Source of the DNA: Pseudolabrys sp.
Lineage (GTDB): Bacteria > Pseudomonadota > Alphaproteobacteria > Rhizobiales > Xanthobacteraceae
Length of the DNA: 42,372 bases
Direction of reading: 5' to 3'
NCBI GenBank assembly: GCA_022841665.1
Contig: JALHRB010000032.1
Location: 1-42,372, forward strand
Shown: positions 42,179 to 42,372 of the stretch, piece by piece
How positions within the stretch are numbered: position 1 is the first letter of the stretch
Layout: each line of letters starts with the position of its first letter
Translations under genes and position numbers: made by a program
Notes under the pieces: generated by a model
The model's input: the letters and a program-made list of their open reading frames with translations, nothing else
Told to the model about the DNA's origin: nothing
The model's database searches: none

Positions 42179-42372
42179 ATGCCGAAATCGACGGGATGGC
42201 TGGCCGCCGTTGCGATGCTCGCCGCCGCCGCGCTGCCGCTGAGCGCCGGCGCCCAGGACAGCAAACCGCCGGAAAAGGACAAGAAGCCACCCGCGGCCGC
42301 GCCGGCAGCCAAACCCGCGCCTGCGCCCCCACCCGCCGCCCGTCCAGCTCCCCCGCCGCCCGCCGCGGCACG
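42179..42372 (+). CDS. Secreted Pro/Ala/Lys-rich protein, N-terminal fragment at window edge
   Basis: Begins at ATG 42179 behind a strong GAGGAGGACG ribosome-binding site and runs out of the window. The 64 visible residues are a signal peptide (GWLAAVAMLAAAALPLSAGA, cleavage before QDSKPP) and a low-complexity linker of Lys, Pro and Ala. The functional domain lies beyond the edge, so no family can be named. It is on the same strand as the mltB-type gene, 262 bases downstream, with its own translation signal. Confidence 0.75.
   Translation, partial: MPKSTGWLAAVAMLAAAALPLSAGAQDSKPPEKDKKPPAAAPAAKPAPAPPPAARPAPPPPAAA

Overview
The window is high-GC, densely coded bacterial chromosome with no gene-free stretch longer than about 300 bases. 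Gene content points to an alphaproteobacterium of the Hyphomicrobiales (Rhizobiales), probably near Bradyrhizobiaceae/Xanthobacteraceae. The markers are a CycM-type membrane-anchored cytochrome c beside kdsB and pheA, a Tad/Flp pilus block, a BKACE enzyme, a DUF2865 secreted protein, a rhizobial-type PolA of about 1000 residues, CtrA-like motifs, and short GC-rich palindromic repeats of the kind common in that group. This assignment is inference from gene families; no rRNA, tRNA, phage, insertion sequence or CRISPR array is visible.

Layout. 1-4290: end of a Tad pilus operon (cpaF/tadA, tadB, tadC) with a convergent TPR lipoprotein tadD. 4375-8682: a four-gene operon of an acyl-CoA dehydrogenase-fold protein lacking the usual catalytic Glu, an M17 aminopeptidase, an NlpC/P60 hydrolase and a BKACE enzyme. 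8727-9416: a convergent DsbA-like oxidoreductase. 9494-17977 (minus strand): a Yej-type peptide ABC importer with two tandem substrate-binding proteins, YejB, YejE, YejF and a trailing Nudix hydrolase. 18178-21430: cycM, then divergent kdsB, pheA and an SDR. 21427-29319 (minus strand): a small release-factor-like protein, an FAD monooxygenase, phosphomannomutase, a retropepsin-like protease, helicase HrpB and UDP-glucose dehydrogenase. 29492-33650: polA and a sterol desaturase-like membrane hydroxylase. 33663-38516: a small basic protein, NhaA and a RidA with a histone-like tail (minus), then two Na+/H+-antiporter-type permeases (plus). 38662-42372: a DUF2865 protein, an L-2-hydroxyglutarate dehydrogenase-like flavoenzyme, an MltB-type transglycosylase, a small ORF and the beginning of a secreted protein.

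Most genes belong to envelope biology (pilus, LPS/exopolysaccharide precursors through KdsB, Pmm/Pgm and Ugd, murein turnover, peptide uptake) or housekeeping metabolism. I did not find a convincing wholly new multi-gene system. The most distinctive observations are: an acyl-CoA dehydrogenase homologue with Arg85/Gln250/Gly374 in key positions, which suggests desulfinase-like rather than dehydrogenase chemistry; a palindromic repeat inserted in frame inside hrpB and a related one lying over the start of a substrate-binding protein gene; a PolA whose proofreading motif I Asp is Lys; a perfect CtrA-type TTAA-N7-TTAA box upstream of the sterol desaturase-like gene; and Lys/Arg-rich tails on RidA and on an unlisted 46-residue protein in the same apparent operon.
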